A stretch of DNA of 64,000 nucleotides, taken from the NCBI GenBank assembly GCA_965214285.1, contig OZ243946.1, forward strand, positions 1,178,001 to 1,242,000. The letters are read 5' to 3'. This DNA comes from G963422745 sp965214285. GTDB lineage: Bacteria > Actinomycetota > Acidimicrobiia > Acidimicrobiales > Aldehydirespiratoraceae. Both the position numbers and the translations under genes were made by a program. Below the pieces are notes generated by a model, which was not told the DNA's origin, searched no databases, and saw only the letters and a program-made list of their open reading frames with translations. Shown in pieces: positions 52,009 through 61,257 of the stretch; positions within the stretch are counted from its first letter, which is position 1; every line of letters begins with the position of its first letter.

Positions 52009-52083
52009 GGTCCTGTAGATCAGTTTGGAGTGATCGCCACCCTGTCAAGGTGGAGGCCGCGGGTTCAAATCCCGTCAGGACCG
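52009..52083 (+). tRNA. tRNA-Asp(GTC)
   Basis: Acceptor GGTCCTG/CAGGACC, anticodon loop CTGTCAA, T-loop GGTTCAAATCC. CCA not encoded. 10 nt before tRNA-Phe. Confidence 0.95.
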
Positions 52084-52093
52084 CCGCCACCCC

Positions 52094-52166
52094 GGTCGGG
52101 TAGCTCAGTTGGCAGAGCGTCCGCCTGAAAAGCGGAAGGTCACCGGATCGACGCCGGTCCCGACCA
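52094..52166 (+). tRNA. tRNA-Phe(GAA)
   Basis: Acceptor GGTCGGG/CCCGACC, D-arm TAGCTCAGTTGGCAGAGC, anticodon GAA in CCTGAAAAGCGG. The T-loop reads GGATCGACGCC, less usual than TTCGA. CCA not encoded. Confidence 0.93.
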
Positions 52167-52224
52167 CAAAGACCACAGCGCCGGGCACCGCTAGGCTCGC
52201 CGTGTCGGCCCTGGCTGTGACTGG

Positions 52225-52998
52225 GTGCCTGTGGTGACCAACGCATTGGATCAGATGCCCCTTCGTGCCTACGCAAACGGAGCCGTCTTCGTAGAGGAGC
52301 ATCCCGGCGACGGGCCGCCCGTGCTGGCGCTTCACGGCTGGGGACGGACCCGTGGCGACCTGGCAGCGGTGCTGGCGGGCCGCCACAGCCTGGCGGTCGA
52401 TCTGCCCGGTTTCGGGGCCTCGCCTGAGCCGCCGGCCGGCTGGGGCGGCGCCGCCTACGCCGACTGCATGGCGCAGGTGCTCGCCGAGATCGCAGGGCCT
52501 CCCGTGGTGGTCCTCGGCCACAGCTTCGGCGGGCGTGTGGCTGCGCATCTCGGCGCGGCCCATCCCGAGAGGGTCGCGGCGATCCTCTTCGCGGGGACGC
52601 CGTTGCTGCGCCCGCCCGGTCACCGCGGCCCGTCGTGGCGGTTCCGCCTGGCCCGGGCCGCATGGAGGGCGGGGCTGGTCTCCGACGAGCGCATGGAGCA
52701 GCGCCGCCGCCGTCACGGGTCCGCCGACTACCGCATGGCGTCGCCGCGGATGCGCGAGGTGCTGGTCGCCGCCGTCAACGAGGAGTACCCCGATCAGCTC
52801 CGCCGGCTGAGCTGCCCGGTGGCGTTCTGCTGGGGCTCGCTGGACACGGCCGCCCCGCTGGCCGAGGCCCGCCGGGCAGCCGAGCACGTCGCCAACCTGG
52901 TCGCCTTCGACGTGGTGCCCGGGGTCGGCCACGACGTTCACCGAGACGCACCCGAGGCGCTGCAGGCCGCGCTCGACAAGCTGACGGACGCGCTGTGA
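52225..52998 (+). CDS. alpha/beta-fold hydrolase
   Basis: Up to 257 residues from GTG 52225; GTG 52231, GTG 52234 and ATG 52255 are in-frame alternatives. Classic fold: oxyanion HGWGRTRGDL, nucleophile elbow VVLGHSFGGRVAAHL, acid residue in FCWGSLDTAAPLAEAR, and His in VPGVGHDVHRDAPEAL. Hydrolase of unknown ester or amide substrate, cytosolic. First protein gene after two tRNAs and about 100 nt before the MurF-like gene, so possibly cotranscribed with it. Confidence 0.88.
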   Translation: MPVVTNALDQMPLRAYANGAVFVEEHPGDGPPVLALHGWGRTRGDLAAVLAGRHSLAVDLPGFGASPEPPAGWGGAAYADCMAQVLAEIAGPPVVVLGHSFGGRVAAHLGAAHPERVAAILFAGTPLLRPPGHRGPSWRFRLARAAWRAGLVSDERMEQRRRRHGSADYRMASPRMREVLVAAVNEEYPDQLRRLSCPVAFCWGSLDTAAPLAEARRAAEHVANLVAFDVVPGVGHDVHRDAPEALQAALDKLTDAL

Positions 52999-53095
52999 CG
53001 GGCTTGGGCTCACCGCCGCAGCACCGGGTGCGCTCGTCAGGCCGTCGGGCCTGCCGTGATCTCACTGAGCGAGCCCTGATGCGGGGAGCGCCTTG

Positions 53096-54667
53096 ATGAG
53101 CCTTCTCGCCGGGCTCGCCGGGGTGGTCGGGCTGGTCGCCGTCGGGGTCGGCGGGTACCGCTGGGGACGGGTGGCCCAGCGCGAGCACTACATCGCCGGG
53201 TCCTGCGCCCGCACCGCCTGGCGCTGGGCGACTCGGCGGCCCCCCAATGCGGTGCCCGCCGCGGCGCTGCTGCTGGGGCTGGCCGTCGTGGCCGCAACCG
53301 GCGGATCCGGGTCTGTGCCCGTGGCGCTGATCGCGCTGGGCACGGTAGCCGTGGCGGGCGGCTGGCCGCTGGGCATGGCGCTGGTCGGCTCGCCGCCGCT
53401 GAAGTTCACCCGCCGCGCCGCCACGACCCTGGGCATTGCTGCCGTGATCGCTGCGGCAGCCGCGGGCCTGGTCTGGGCCGTGGCCGATCAGCTCACGGCA
53501 GTAGTGGCGGCCGCTGCGGGCATGCCGTTGTGGGTCGACCTGGCGCTGCTGGTCGCCCGGCCGCTGGAGGCGGCAGCGGCCCAGCGCCACCGCAGGCGGG
53601 CCGAGACCAAGCTGCGCCGCGTCGCCCCGGCGGTGATCGCGGTCACCGGGAGCTGGGGCAAGACGTCGGTCAAGAACCACATCCGCGACCTGCTCGCCGC
53701 CGGCGCAGACGTGGTGGCATCGCCGGCGTCGTGGAACAACCTCGCGGGCCTGTCGCGCACCGTCAACGAGCACCTCAGCGAATCCACGGAGGTCATGGTT
53801 GCCGAGATGGGCATGTACGGCCCCGGCGAGATCCGCAGCCTCTGCGGGTGGGTGCGTCCGCATGTCGCGGTGATCTGCGCCGTCGGCCCCATGCACCTGG
53901 AGCGGGTGGGCTCGCTGGAGGGCATCGCGGCGGCCAAGTCCGAGATCGTCGAGGGCTGCGAGAAGGCGGTGCTGTGGGTCGACGACCCGCTGCTCGAGAC
54001 CCACGCCATGCGGGCCATGCCCGAAGGCGCGGAGGTTTGGCGGGTCGGGACGGTCGCAGACGAGCCGGGCGAGGCGGCTCTCGACATGGCCGTTGGCGTT
54101 GCTATTGCCGACGACGGCGGCTCGCCGGAGATCCGGGTGTGGCACCGCGGCGCCCTCATAGGCGCCTGCCCGGCGGCGCCGGGGCTGTATGCGTCCAACG
54201 TCGGCTGCGCCGTGGCCGCGTGCCTGGCCCACGGGCGCCCGGCGGCGGAGATCGCCAAGCGCCTGCGGCTGCTGAGCGTGCCCAAGAACCGCGGCGGCGC
54301 CGAGATCAGCGAACGCGGTGTCTACGTGCTCGACGACACCTTCAACTCCAATCCGCTGGGCGCGGCGGCGGCGCTGCGGCGGCTGCACCACGACGTGAGC
54401 GGGCGCAAGGTGCTGGCGACGCCGGGGATGGTGGAGCTGGGCGCCATGCAAGCCGACGAGAACCGCAAGCTGGCCGCCGAGGCGACCCGGCTCGGGGTCG
54501 AGGTGCTGGCGATCGGCTGGACGAACCGCAAGGCGCTGCGCCAGGGCAGCGCCGGCAAGGCGTTGACGGCGAAGGACCGCGCCGCTGCGGCCCGCTGGAT
54601 CCGCGACAACCTGACCGAGGGCGACGGAGTGGCCTGGGAGAACGATCTCCCCGATCACTACCCGTGA
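53096..54667 (+). CDS. membrane-anchored MurF-like Mur ligase
   Basis: 523 residues. Unlike soluble MurF it begins with a ~160-residue membrane region of several hydrophobic segments (LAGLAGVVGLVAVGVGG; VPAAALLLGLAVVAATG; LGIAAVIAAAAAGLVWAVAD). The ATP-loop is VTGSWGKTSVKNHI (~183-196), followed by NNLAGLSRTVNEHL, VAEMGMYGPGEIRSLC, GPMHLERVGSLEGIAAAKSE and VLDDTFNSNPLGAAAALRRL, all MurF-type. Probably ligates a D-Ala-D-Ala-like dipeptide, or another amino acid, to an envelope precursor at the membrane. ATG 53096 preferred over TTG 53093. Confidence 0.85.
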   Translation: MSLLAGLAGVVGLVAVGVGGYRWGRVAQREHYIAGSCARTAWRWATRRPPNAVPAAALLLGLAVVAATGGSGSVPVALIALGTVAVAGGWPLGMALVGSPPLKFTRRAATTLGIAAVIAAAAAGLVWAVADQLTAVVAAAAGMPLWVDLALLVARPLEAAAAQRHRRRAETKLRRVAPAVIAVTGSWGKTSVKNHIRDLLAAGADVVASPASWNNLAGLSRTVNEHLSESTEVMVAEMGMYGPGEIRSLCGWVRPHVAVICAVGPMHLERVGSLEGIAAAKSEIVEGCEKAVLWVDDPLLETHAMRAMPEGAEVWRVGTVADEPGEAALDMAVGVAIADDGGSPEIRVWHRGALIGACPAAPGLYASNVGCAVAACLAHGRPAAEIAKRLRLLSVPKNRGGAEISERGVYVLDDTFNSNPLGAAAALRRLHHDVSGRKVLATPGMVELGAMQADENRKLAAEATRLGVEVLAIGWTNRKALRQGSAGKALTAKDRAAAARWIRDNLTEGDGVAWENDLPDHYP

Positions 54668-54821
54668 ACCTGGCAGGATCACAGCGAGCCGCGAGGCTCA
54701 GAGACCGAGGGCGGGCCGAGAGGCCACTGCCCGACGGGGCCGGCCCAGCGCCGCAGCCCGACCGACGACGCCACCGCCGCCGAAGCGAAGGGGCCGCACC
54801 ACCCGAGATGACCGCACAGCC

Positions 54822-54861
54822 ATGACCGAGACGACCAGGCCATGACCGAGACGACCGGGGT
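54822..54861 (+). repeat. tandem duplication of the Ddl-like start
   Basis: ATGACCGAGACGACC occurs at 54822 and again at 54842, 20 nt apart. The first ATG gives only MTETTRP and stops; the second starts the ligase gene. Confidence 0.8.
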
Positions 54862-55951
54862 CGGCGTGGTGTTCGGCGGGCCGTCGCCCGAGCACGACAT
54901 CAGCATCCTCACCGGGCTGCAGGCTGCCCGTGCGATGGCCGCCGAGGGCACCGACGTGGTGTGCCTGTACTGGACCAAGGCCGGCACCTGGCTGCGGGTG
55001 CCGGTGGAGTCAGAGCCTCAGATGTTCCTCGATCCCGAGATCCCCGGAGCGGCCGAGGCCGAGCTGAGCGTGCCCGCGGGGTTCACCGAGCGCCGACGGC
55101 GCCGCTCGGCCCCGCTCGGGCTGGAGGCGGTGCTGAACTGCTGTCACGGCGGGCCTGGCGAGGACGGCGTGCTGGCCGGGATGCTGACCCTGGCAGGCAT
55201 CAGGGTGAGCGGCCCGTCGCCCCAGGCTGCGGCGCTGGCCATGGACAAGCTGGCCACAGCGGCGCTCGCAGCGGAGCTCGGCATCGAGACCATCGACACG
55301 GCACTCGCCGCAGCCGACGGCGCGCTCGGCGATCTGGCGGCGCCTCCGTGGGTGGCCAAGCCCCGCTTCGGCGGCTCGTCGCTGGGCGTGGAGGCCGACG
55401 TGTCCGACCTGGGCACGGTGCAGGCGATGGCCCGCAGCGGCGTGGGGCGCTCGGGGATGCTGGTGCAGCCCTATCTGCGGGGCTGGCAGGATCTCAACGT
55501 GGCCGTGCGGACCTACCCCGAGACCCAGTGCTCGGCCATCGAGCGGCCGCTGCGCGACGACTCGGTCTACACCTACACCGAAAAGTACCTGACCGGTGGG
55601 GTGGGCATGGACGCAGCGCCCCGCGAGCTCCCGGCGGAGATTCCCGAGACCCTCGCCGAGCGCATCCGGCACAGCGCCGCCGCCATCGTGGCCGCCTGCG
55701 GCATCCACGGCGCGCCCAGGATCGATTTTTTGTGGGACGGAGGGGAGCGCCTGGTGCTGTGCGAGATCAACTCCATCCCCGGGGCCTGGGGGAATCATCT
55801 CTGGGAGGCGGCCGGCGTGCCTCGAGCCGCCCTGTACCAGGGGCTGGTGGACGAGGCCCTCGCCCAGCGGCCGGGCCTGCCGCAGTGGGCCGCCTCCAGC
55901 GACGGGACCGCTCTGCGCACCTCGGGCTCGATCTCATCCAAGCTCGCCTGA
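54842..55951 (+). CDS. D-alanine-D-alanine ligase-like ATP-grasp enzyme
   Basis: 369 residues. N-terminal signature VVFGGPSPEHDISILTGLQA, NCCHGGPGEDGVLAGMLTLA (Ddl has LHG in place of CHG), ATP-grasp Lys in PPWVAKPRFGGSSLGVEA, and metal ligands in CEINSIPGAWGNHLW. D-Ala-D-Ala ligases usually read EVNTxPG, here EINSIPG. Follows the MurF-like gene by 174 nt of spacer, fitting one pathway: make a dipeptide, then attach it. Could be the housekeeping Ddl or a variant for a modified envelope. Confidence 0.87.
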   Translation: MTETTGVGVVFGGPSPEHDISILTGLQAARAMAAEGTDVVCLYWTKAGTWLRVPVESEPQMFLDPEIPGAAEAELSVPAGFTERRRRRSAPLGLEAVLNCCHGGPGEDGVLAGMLTLAGIRVSGPSPQAAALAMDKLATAALAAELGIETIDTALAAADGALGDLAAPPWVAKPRFGGSSLGVEADVSDLGTVQAMARSGVGRSGMLVQPYLRGWQDLNVAVRTYPETQCSAIERPLRDDSVYTYTEKYLTGGVGMDAAPRELPAEIPETLAERIRHSAAAIVAACGIHGAPRIDFLWDGGERLVLCEINSIPGAWGNHLWEAAGVPRAALYQGLVDEALAQRPGLPQWAASSDGTALRTSGSISSKLA

Positions 55952-56009
55952 TCCTGCGGCTCCCGCCGGCGGGTTGGGCGGCACGTCCTCGGAGGGCAGG
56001 TGGCGACCG

Positions 56010-58205
56010 CTACAGGGCGGCGGCGGCGCTGAAGCCGTCGTGGATGGCGCCCTCGATGTAGCCGACGCCGGTGCAGTCGCCGATCTCGACGGGATCCAGG
56101 CCGGCCGCACGCAACTCGTCAGCGAAGCCCGAGTCGGCGTGAAGGCCCGTGGCGATCACCACGTGGTCCGCAGGGAACGCACGCTCGGTGCCGCCGACGC
56201 TGCAGCGCACCTCGTCGCTGCCGATGCGGATGTCGGCCGCTGAGGTGACGATCTGCGTTCCGTGCTCGCGCAGGTCCGCCAGCACCCGCCAGCGTCGGGG
56301 ATGGGCCATCTCCAGGGCGGCCTTGTCGCCCTCGGCGAGCACGGCGACGCTGCGGCCCCGGTCCACGAGGAACTCGGCGAGCTCGATGCCCACAAGGCCG
56401 CCGCCGATCACCACCACCTGTTTGCCCAGCGGCATGTAGAGATGCGTGAGGCGGGCCAGCCGGTCGGGGTCGGCGGCCAGCCTCAGCGCCTTGGCGGCGC
56501 GCACCGCCAGACGGCCGAACAGCGAGAAGCCGGCCGCGCCCTGCCGGGAGCAGGCCGCGCCTTGCCGTGACCCGCCAGACTCGGCCGGCCCGGGTGATCC
56601 GGCTGAACCGCGGCCGCCTATCAGCAGGTCACGCAGGTCGTCGCCGTCGAGCACGTGGGGCTGGTCGATGCCTGCGATGTCGGGGCGGCTGCGGCCCGCT
56701 CCGGTGGCGACGATCACGGCGTCGGCCCCGTCCGCGGCGATCTCCGCAGCGGCCACCGGCCGGCCCAGGCGGACGTCGACCCCGAGGCGCTCAAGCTGGT
56801 CGGTCAGCCAAACCAGCAGCCGGCGGTTCGGCTCGTACACCAGCGCCGCGAAGCGCAGCGAGCCCCCGAGCTGATCGGCGGCCTCATAGAGCACCACGTC
56901 GTGGCCGCGCAGGGTCGCCACCCGTGCCGCCTCCATGCCGGCCGGCCCGCCGCCGACGACCGTCACCCGCTTGGGCTGCGCAGCACGCGTGCGCTCTGTG
57001 TCGGCCAGGCTTGACTCGTTGGCGAGCACCGGATTGACCGCGCAGCGCACCTGCTCGTCGAAGAACGGCCGGGCCACGCACACGTAGCAGTTGATGCAGG
57101 GCCTGATGTCGTCGGGCCGGCCGTCGGCCAGCTTGGCGGCCAGCTCGGGATCGGCCAGGAGCTGCCGGCCCATCGCCACCAGGTCGGCCTTGCCGTTGGA
57201 GATCATCTCCTCGCCGACGGCGGGGCTGATGCGCCCCACTGCGATCACCGGCACCGACACGGCCTTCTTCAGCCGGGCCGTCAGCGCCGCGTGCGGGGCC
57301 TCCCGGTAGGGCAGGGTGCCTTCGGTGAACGCCGGGCCGGAGGTTGCGTCGCCATAGGCGCTCAGGTGGATCGCATCGGCGCCTGCGGCCTCGGCCAGCG
57401 CCGCGGTCTGCTCGGTCTGGGCGAAGCGGATGCCCTCGGGCGTGCGGTATTCCAGGGCATCGAGGCGGCACCAGATCGGGAAGTCCGCGCCCGCCCGGGC
57501 CTTGCACTCGCGCAGCACCTCGCAGAGCAGCCGAGCCCGGTTCTGCTGCGAACCGCCGTATTCGTCTGAGCGGCGGTTCCACTGCGGCGACAGGAACGCC
57601 GAGATCAGATAGCCGTGAGCGGCGTGAATCTCCACGCCGTCGAAACCGGCCCGTCGGGCCCGCTCGGCAGCGGCCGCGAACTCCTCGACGACGGCTGCGA
57701 TGTCGTCGGCGTCCATCTCGAAATAGCCGGGCGCACCGCCGCCGGAGGCCTTGGCCATCAGCGTCAGCTCCTCGGCGGACAGGTCGTCGATCATGTCCAG
57801 CGAGCCGTGCCATTCCGGGATCGACGGCACCGGCACCGGGCGGCCTTCGAGCATGTCGAGCCGCGACACCTTGCCGTGGTGCACGAGCTGCACGGCGATG
57901 CGGGCGCCGTGGCCGTGAACCCGCTCGGTGAGGCGGCGCAGCGCCGGGATGAAGTCGTCGCTCGAGAGGCCGAGCTGATGCACCGAGTTGGCGCCACGCG
58001 GGTAGGCCATGGCGCAGACCTCGGTGATGACGAGGCCCACCCCGCCGCGGGCGCGCTCTGCGTAGTAGGCGATCAGCGCCTCGTTGGCGTGCCCGTCGCC
58101 GGCGACGATTTCCACGCCCATCGGCGCCATCACCAGCCGGTTGCGCAGCTCCATCGAGCCGATCCTCACCGGCGAGAGAAGATGCTCGAACACGCCGCCA
58201 GACAC
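56010..58205 (-). CDS. Old-Yellow-Enzyme / 2,4-dienoyl-CoA-reductase-like flavoprotein
   Basis: 731 residues, three domains. TIM barrel with FMN (LRNRLVMAPMGVEI, VEIHAAHGYLISAFLSPQWN, IPVW-like IWCRLDALE, VIAVGRISP); a 4Fe-4S motif CINCYVCVARPFFDEQVRCA; then FAD- and NAD-binding domains (VTVVGGGPAGMEAARVA; VVVIGGGLVGIELAEFL). The layout matches FadH and trimethylamine-dehydrogenase-like enzymes. A ~30-residue low-complexity insert (GGRGSAGSPG then SRQGAACSRQGAAG) with an internal repeat splits the FAD/NAD part and is probably a surface loop. GTG start. Confidence 0.92.
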   Translation of the reverse strand: MSGGVFEHLLSPVRIGSMELRNRLVMAPMGVEIVAGDGHANEALIAYYAERARGGVGLVITEVCAMAYPRGANSVHQLGLSSDDFIPALRRLTERVHGHGARIAVQLVHHGKVSRLDMLEGRPVPVPSIPEWHGSLDMIDDLSAEELTLMAKASGGGAPGYFEMDADDIAAVVEEFAAAAERARRAGFDGVEIHAAHGYLISAFLSPQWNRRSDEYGGSQQNRARLLCEVLRECKARAGADFPIWCRLDALEYRTPEGIRFAQTEQTAALAEAAGADAIHLSAYGDATSGPAFTEGTLPYREAPHAALTARLKKAVSVPVIAVGRISPAVGEEMISNGKADLVAMGRQLLADPELAAKLADGRPDDIRPCINCYVCVARPFFDEQVRCAVNPVLANESSLADTERTRAAQPKRVTVVGGGPAGMEAARVATLRGHDVVLYEAADQLGGSLRFAALVYEPNRRLLVWLTDQLERLGVDVRLGRPVAAAEIAADGADAVIVATGAGRSRPDIAGIDQPHVLDGDDLRDLLIGGRGSAGSPGPAESGGSRQGAACSRQGAAGFSLFGRLAVRAAKALRLAADPDRLARLTHLYMPLGKQVVVIGGGLVGIELAEFLVDRGRSVAVLAEGDKAALEMAHPRRWRVLADLREHGTQIVTSAADIRIGSDEVRCSVGGTERAFPADHVVIATGLHADSGFADELRAAGLDPVEIGDCTGVGYIEGAIHDGFSAAAAL

Positions 58206-58320
58206 TACGCGGACAGCGCCGCCCGTCGCGCAAGCCGCGGCCTCCCCGGCGGCTGCGGTTGGTGCAGAGCGCGGCGGGGTGGCTTGAGGCGCGTCGGCTT
58301 GTGCAGCGGCGGGGTCGCCG

Positions 58321-58704
58321 TCAGCCGCCGACCTGGCTGGAGCTGATCAGGTGGTTCCAGCCGCAGGCGGTGCAGATCTCGACCACGTAGCCCCTGCCGG
58401 GCGACTTGCGGGCTTGCAGGCGGGCCATCTCCTTGGCGGTGGTGACGCAGCGGCCGTGGCTGGGCAGGCGCGGCCCGAACACGTAGGTCACCTCCACCAG
58501 CTCCTGGCCCTCGCAGACCGGGCAGGTCTCGCCGGAGGCGGTGCCGCAGAACTCGGCGTTGCGCTGCAGCTCCCGCTGGGCGTCGCAGATGTGGTCACGG
58601 GAGACCTCGCCCTTGCGCCAGGCCCGCAGCGTCGCCTCGCGCAGCAGCCGGTAGTCCACGGCGGCGGAGGCGCCGTTGCCTGCCGGGATCATCACGGGCT
58701 TCAC
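58321..58704 (-). CDS. DUF5318 family protein, zinc-ribbon-like
   Basis: 127 residues. VDYRLLREATLRAWRKGEVS, ICDAQRELQRNAEFCGTASG, CPVCEGQELVEVTYVFGPRL and VEICTACGWNHL. Two CxxC pairs suggest a zinc ribbon. It matches the actinobacterial DUF5318 pattern (VDYA..R..L..V..G, C.AN..L.RAA, CP.C....L..V.W.FG). Function unknown; a common small conserved gene in actinobacteria. ATG 58704, with 58692 as alternative. Confidence 0.85.
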   Translation of the reverse strand: MKPVMIPAGNGASAAVDYRLLREATLRAWRKGEVSRDHICDAQRELQRNAEFCGTASGETCPVCEGQELVEVTYVFGPRLPSHGRCVTTAKEMARLQARKSPGRGYVVEICTACGWNHLISSSQVGG

Positions 58705-58777
58705 GAGCGCTCACAGTAATCGCCGCGGCCTGATGCCGGCCAATGGACACCGCTCACACGGCGCTGGGGCGGGAGGC

Positions 58778-60160
58778 TCAGTCGTCTCGCTCGGCTTGCC
58801 AGGCGGCCAGGGCGGCCCGTGCCTGCGATGCGCTCAGCGGGCCGTGCTCGACGCGTCGGCGGGCCAGCCACTTCATGGCCTCGCCGACCACCGGCCCCGG
58901 CTCCACGCCCAGCTCGGCGGCCACCTCCAGGCCGCTCAGCGGCGCGGCGGGGTTGTCGAGGTCGGGCTCGGCGGCCCGCAGCGCCGCCAGCCGCTCGTTG
59001 CACTCGTCGTGGCGGCCCGCGAAGCCGAGCAGCTCCTCGACCGAGCGCCCCTGCGGCGCCTTGGCGGCAGCGACCCGCAGCACGGGGTCGTCGATCACCC
59101 CAGGCAGCTCACGAGCCGACACCAGCCATTCGATCATCTTGCTCAAGGCGTTCGACAGGCGCAGCGAGGACGCCGTCTCACCGGGCTGCTCGACGTCTGC
59201 GAGCAGCGCGGCCCAGCGATGCTCCGGGCCGGCCTGCGCAGCGTCGACCCTCGCCAGCGCCGCGCCCCAGCGCCCGTGGTCGGCGATCACAGGAGTCAGC
59301 GCCGGGATCACCCGGCCCAGCAGGCCCGTGTCGGCCAGCATTGCCAGGCCTTGCGAGGGGCGGGTCAGCATGAGCAGCTTCTGCAGCTCTTCGCCGATGC
59401 GCTCGGCGGACACGATCTCCATGCGGTCCAGCAGCGCCGGGATCGCCTGCAACAGCGCCTCGTCGGGCACCAGGCCGAGGCGCGCCCGGAACCTGGCGGC
59501 GCGCAGCATCCGCAGCGGGTCATCGGAGAACGACACCTCCGGGGCGAGCGGGGTTCGCAGCAGCGACTTCTCGAGGTCGGCCATGCCGCCGTAGGGGTCC
59601 ACCAGCTCGCGCGACGACAGGTCGACGGCCATGGCGTTCACCGTGAAGTCGCGGCGGGCGAGATCCTCGGCGATGTCGTCGCCGAAGCGGACCTGCGGCT
59701 TGCGGGAGGCGTCGTCGTAGATCTCGGCCCGGTGGGTGGTGATCTCGTAGCGACGGCCCTTCACGGCCAAGCCGATCGTGCCGAACCGCTCGCCCTGAGT
59801 CCAGATCTGCTCTGCCAGGTCGCCCAGCAGCGCCTTGATCGTCGCGGGCCGGGCGTCGGTGGTGGCATCGAAGTCGATCTCGTCGTGGGCCTCGGCAGGG
59901 GCCATGTCTTGGACAACGGCCTTTGCATCGGCGCCGGCACCGCCAGGCTCGGATTCGGCAGCGGGCCCAGGGCTGCCGCCAGGCCGGCCGGGCTCGTCGA
60001 TCTTGCCGAGCAGATGGTCGCGCACCGCCCCGCCGACGAGGTACAGGCGATGGCCGGCAGCCTCGAAGCGGGCGGTTACCGGCGCCATGGCGTCGATCGC
60101 ATCGTGAAGCGACCGAGGCAGCGGCTGGGGCTGGGGCGGGGGCTGCGGCTGCGTCGTCAC
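58778..60160 (-). CDS. cca: CCA tRNA nucleotidyltransferase
   Basis: 460 residues from GTG 60160, overlapping the upstream stop by 4 nt. Head domain LYLVGGAVRDHLLGK, catalytic acidic pair in DEIDFDATTDARPATIK, then ISO-TEMP FGTIGLAVKGRRYEITTHR, RRDFTVNAMAVDL, LVDPYGGMADLEKSLLRT, FSDDPLRMLRAARFRARLGL, and a helical body with SAERIGEELQKLLM. Adds or repairs the CCA end of tRNAs, which matters here since four of the five tRNA genes in the window lack encoded CCA. An acidic, Gly/Pro-rich insert (~45-75) precedes the catalytic aspartates. Confidence 0.94.
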   Translation of the reverse strand: MTTQPQPPPQPQPLPRSLHDAIDAMAPVTARFEAAGHRLYLVGGAVRDHLLGKIDEPGRPGGSPGPAAESEPGGAGADAKAVVQDMAPAEAHDEIDFDATTDARPATIKALLGDLAEQIWTQGERFGTIGLAVKGRRYEITTHRAEIYDDASRKPQVRFGDDIAEDLARRDFTVNAMAVDLSSRELVDPYGGMADLEKSLLRTPLAPEVSFSDDPLRMLRAARFRARLGLVPDEALLQAIPALLDRMEIVSAERIGEELQKLLMLTRPSQGLAMLADTGLLGRVIPALTPVIADHGRWGAALARVDAAQAGPEHRWAALLADVEQPGETASSLRLSNALSKMIEWLVSARELPGVIDDPVLRVAAAKAPQGRSVEELLGFAGRHDECNERLAALRAAEPDLDNPAAPLSGLEVAAELGVEPGPVVGEAMKWLARRRVEHGPLSASQARAALAAWQAERDD

Positions 60161-61164
60161 TCGTCGACTCCGTGCGCGGCGACAGCCTCGTCCACGGCCT
60201 CGTGGCCGGGGCCGCCGCTGGTCGCCGGCTCGGGGCGATGGTCGACCCCGACCAGGCGAGCCGCCAGCGCAGCAGACGAATCGCGGACCGCATCCAGGTC
60301 GTAGCCGCCCTCCAGCACCGCCGCGACCCGCCCCGCAGGCGCCCAGGCGGCGATCTCGGCCACCAGGTCGGCGATGTCGCCGGAGCTGTAGCCGAGGTCG
60401 GTCAGCGGGTCGGCCCGGTGGCCGTCGTAGCCGGCGGAGATCAGCACCCAATGCGGGTCGAAGCGCTCCGTCAGCGGCCCCACCAGCCGGTCCAGCGCAG
60501 CACGGGCCACGTCGCCGGTGGCGCCCGGCGGCAGCGCCACGTTGACCGTCGTGCCCAGCCCCGCGCCGACGCCTCGCTCGTCGGGCCTGCCTGTGCCGGG
60601 ATACAACGGCCATTGGTGCAGCGATGCGAACAGCACCCGCGGGTCGGCGGCGAATATGTCCTGGGTGCCGTTGCCGTGGTGGGCGTCGATGTCGATGATC
60701 GCAACCCGGTTGCCCGCGTCCGCCAGCGCCGTGGCGGCCAGCGCCACCGAGTTGAACAGGCAGAAGCCCATTGAGCGATCGGCGGTGGCGTGATGGCCGG
60801 GGGGCCGCACGACGGCATAGGCGGCCTGCAGCGACGGGTCGGCCTGCAGGTGCTCCACGGCGGCCAGCGCTGCGCCGGCGGCGAGACGGGCTGCGCCGAG
60901 GCTGGCCTCGTTCATCACCGTGTCGGGATCGAGCCGCCCGCCGCCCGAGCGGTCGATGCCCTTTATCCGGTCGATGAGCTCGGCGCTGTGCACGGTCGCG
61001 AGCTCGTCGTCGCCGGCGGACCGCGAAGCCAGCCACACCAGGGCGTCGTCCAGAGGCGCCTGGCGCAGCCCCTCGGCAGCGGCGACCAGGCGGTCGGGGC
61101 GTTCGGGGTGGTAACGGCCGGCAACGTGGTCGGCGCAGCGTTCGTCGGTCACCACGGCAAGCAC
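60157..61164 (-). CDS. histone deacetylase family protein
   Basis: Zinc deacetylase of the HDAC/acetylpolyamine amidohydrolase family, 335 residues from GTG 61164 (TACCCT 6 nt upstream). Motifs: HPERPDRLVAAAEGLRQ, VRPPGHHATADRSMGFCLFN (His pair), VAIIDIDAHHGNGTQDIF (zinc Asp/His), LISAGYDGHRADPLTDLGYS (second zinc Asp) and VLEGGYDLDAV. All catalytic residues present. Bacterial members act on acetylated small molecules or proteins such as acyl-CoA synthetases; substrate here unknown. Coupled to cca by a GTGA overlap. Confidence 0.93.
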   Translation of the reverse strand: MLAVVTDERCADHVAGRYHPERPDRLVAAAEGLRQAPLDDALVWLASRSAGDDELATVHSAELIDRIKGIDRSGGGRLDPDTVMNEASLGAARLAAGAALAAVEHLQADPSLQAAYAVVRPPGHHATADRSMGFCLFNSVALAATALADAGNRVAIIDIDAHHGNGTQDIFAADPRVLFASLHQWPLYPGTGRPDERGVGAGLGTTVNVALPPGATGDVARAALDRLVGPLTERFDPHWVLISAGYDGHRADPLTDLGYSSGDIADLVAEIAAWAPAGRVAAVLEGGYDLDAVRDSSAALAARLVGVDHRPEPATSGGPGHEAVDEAVAAHGVDE

Positions 61165-61257
61165 GCTCGGAGGGTAGCCCTCCGCCGGTCGCCCGAGCGC
61201 GAGCGTGGCGGGCCTCAACGGCAGGCAGCGGCGGGTTTGCGGGGTACAACTAGTGGC

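Noticed and set aside
60790..61257. in-frame extension of ispD upstream of 61258
   Set aside because: Antisense to the histone-deacetylase-like gene; IspD homology begins just after GTG 61258.
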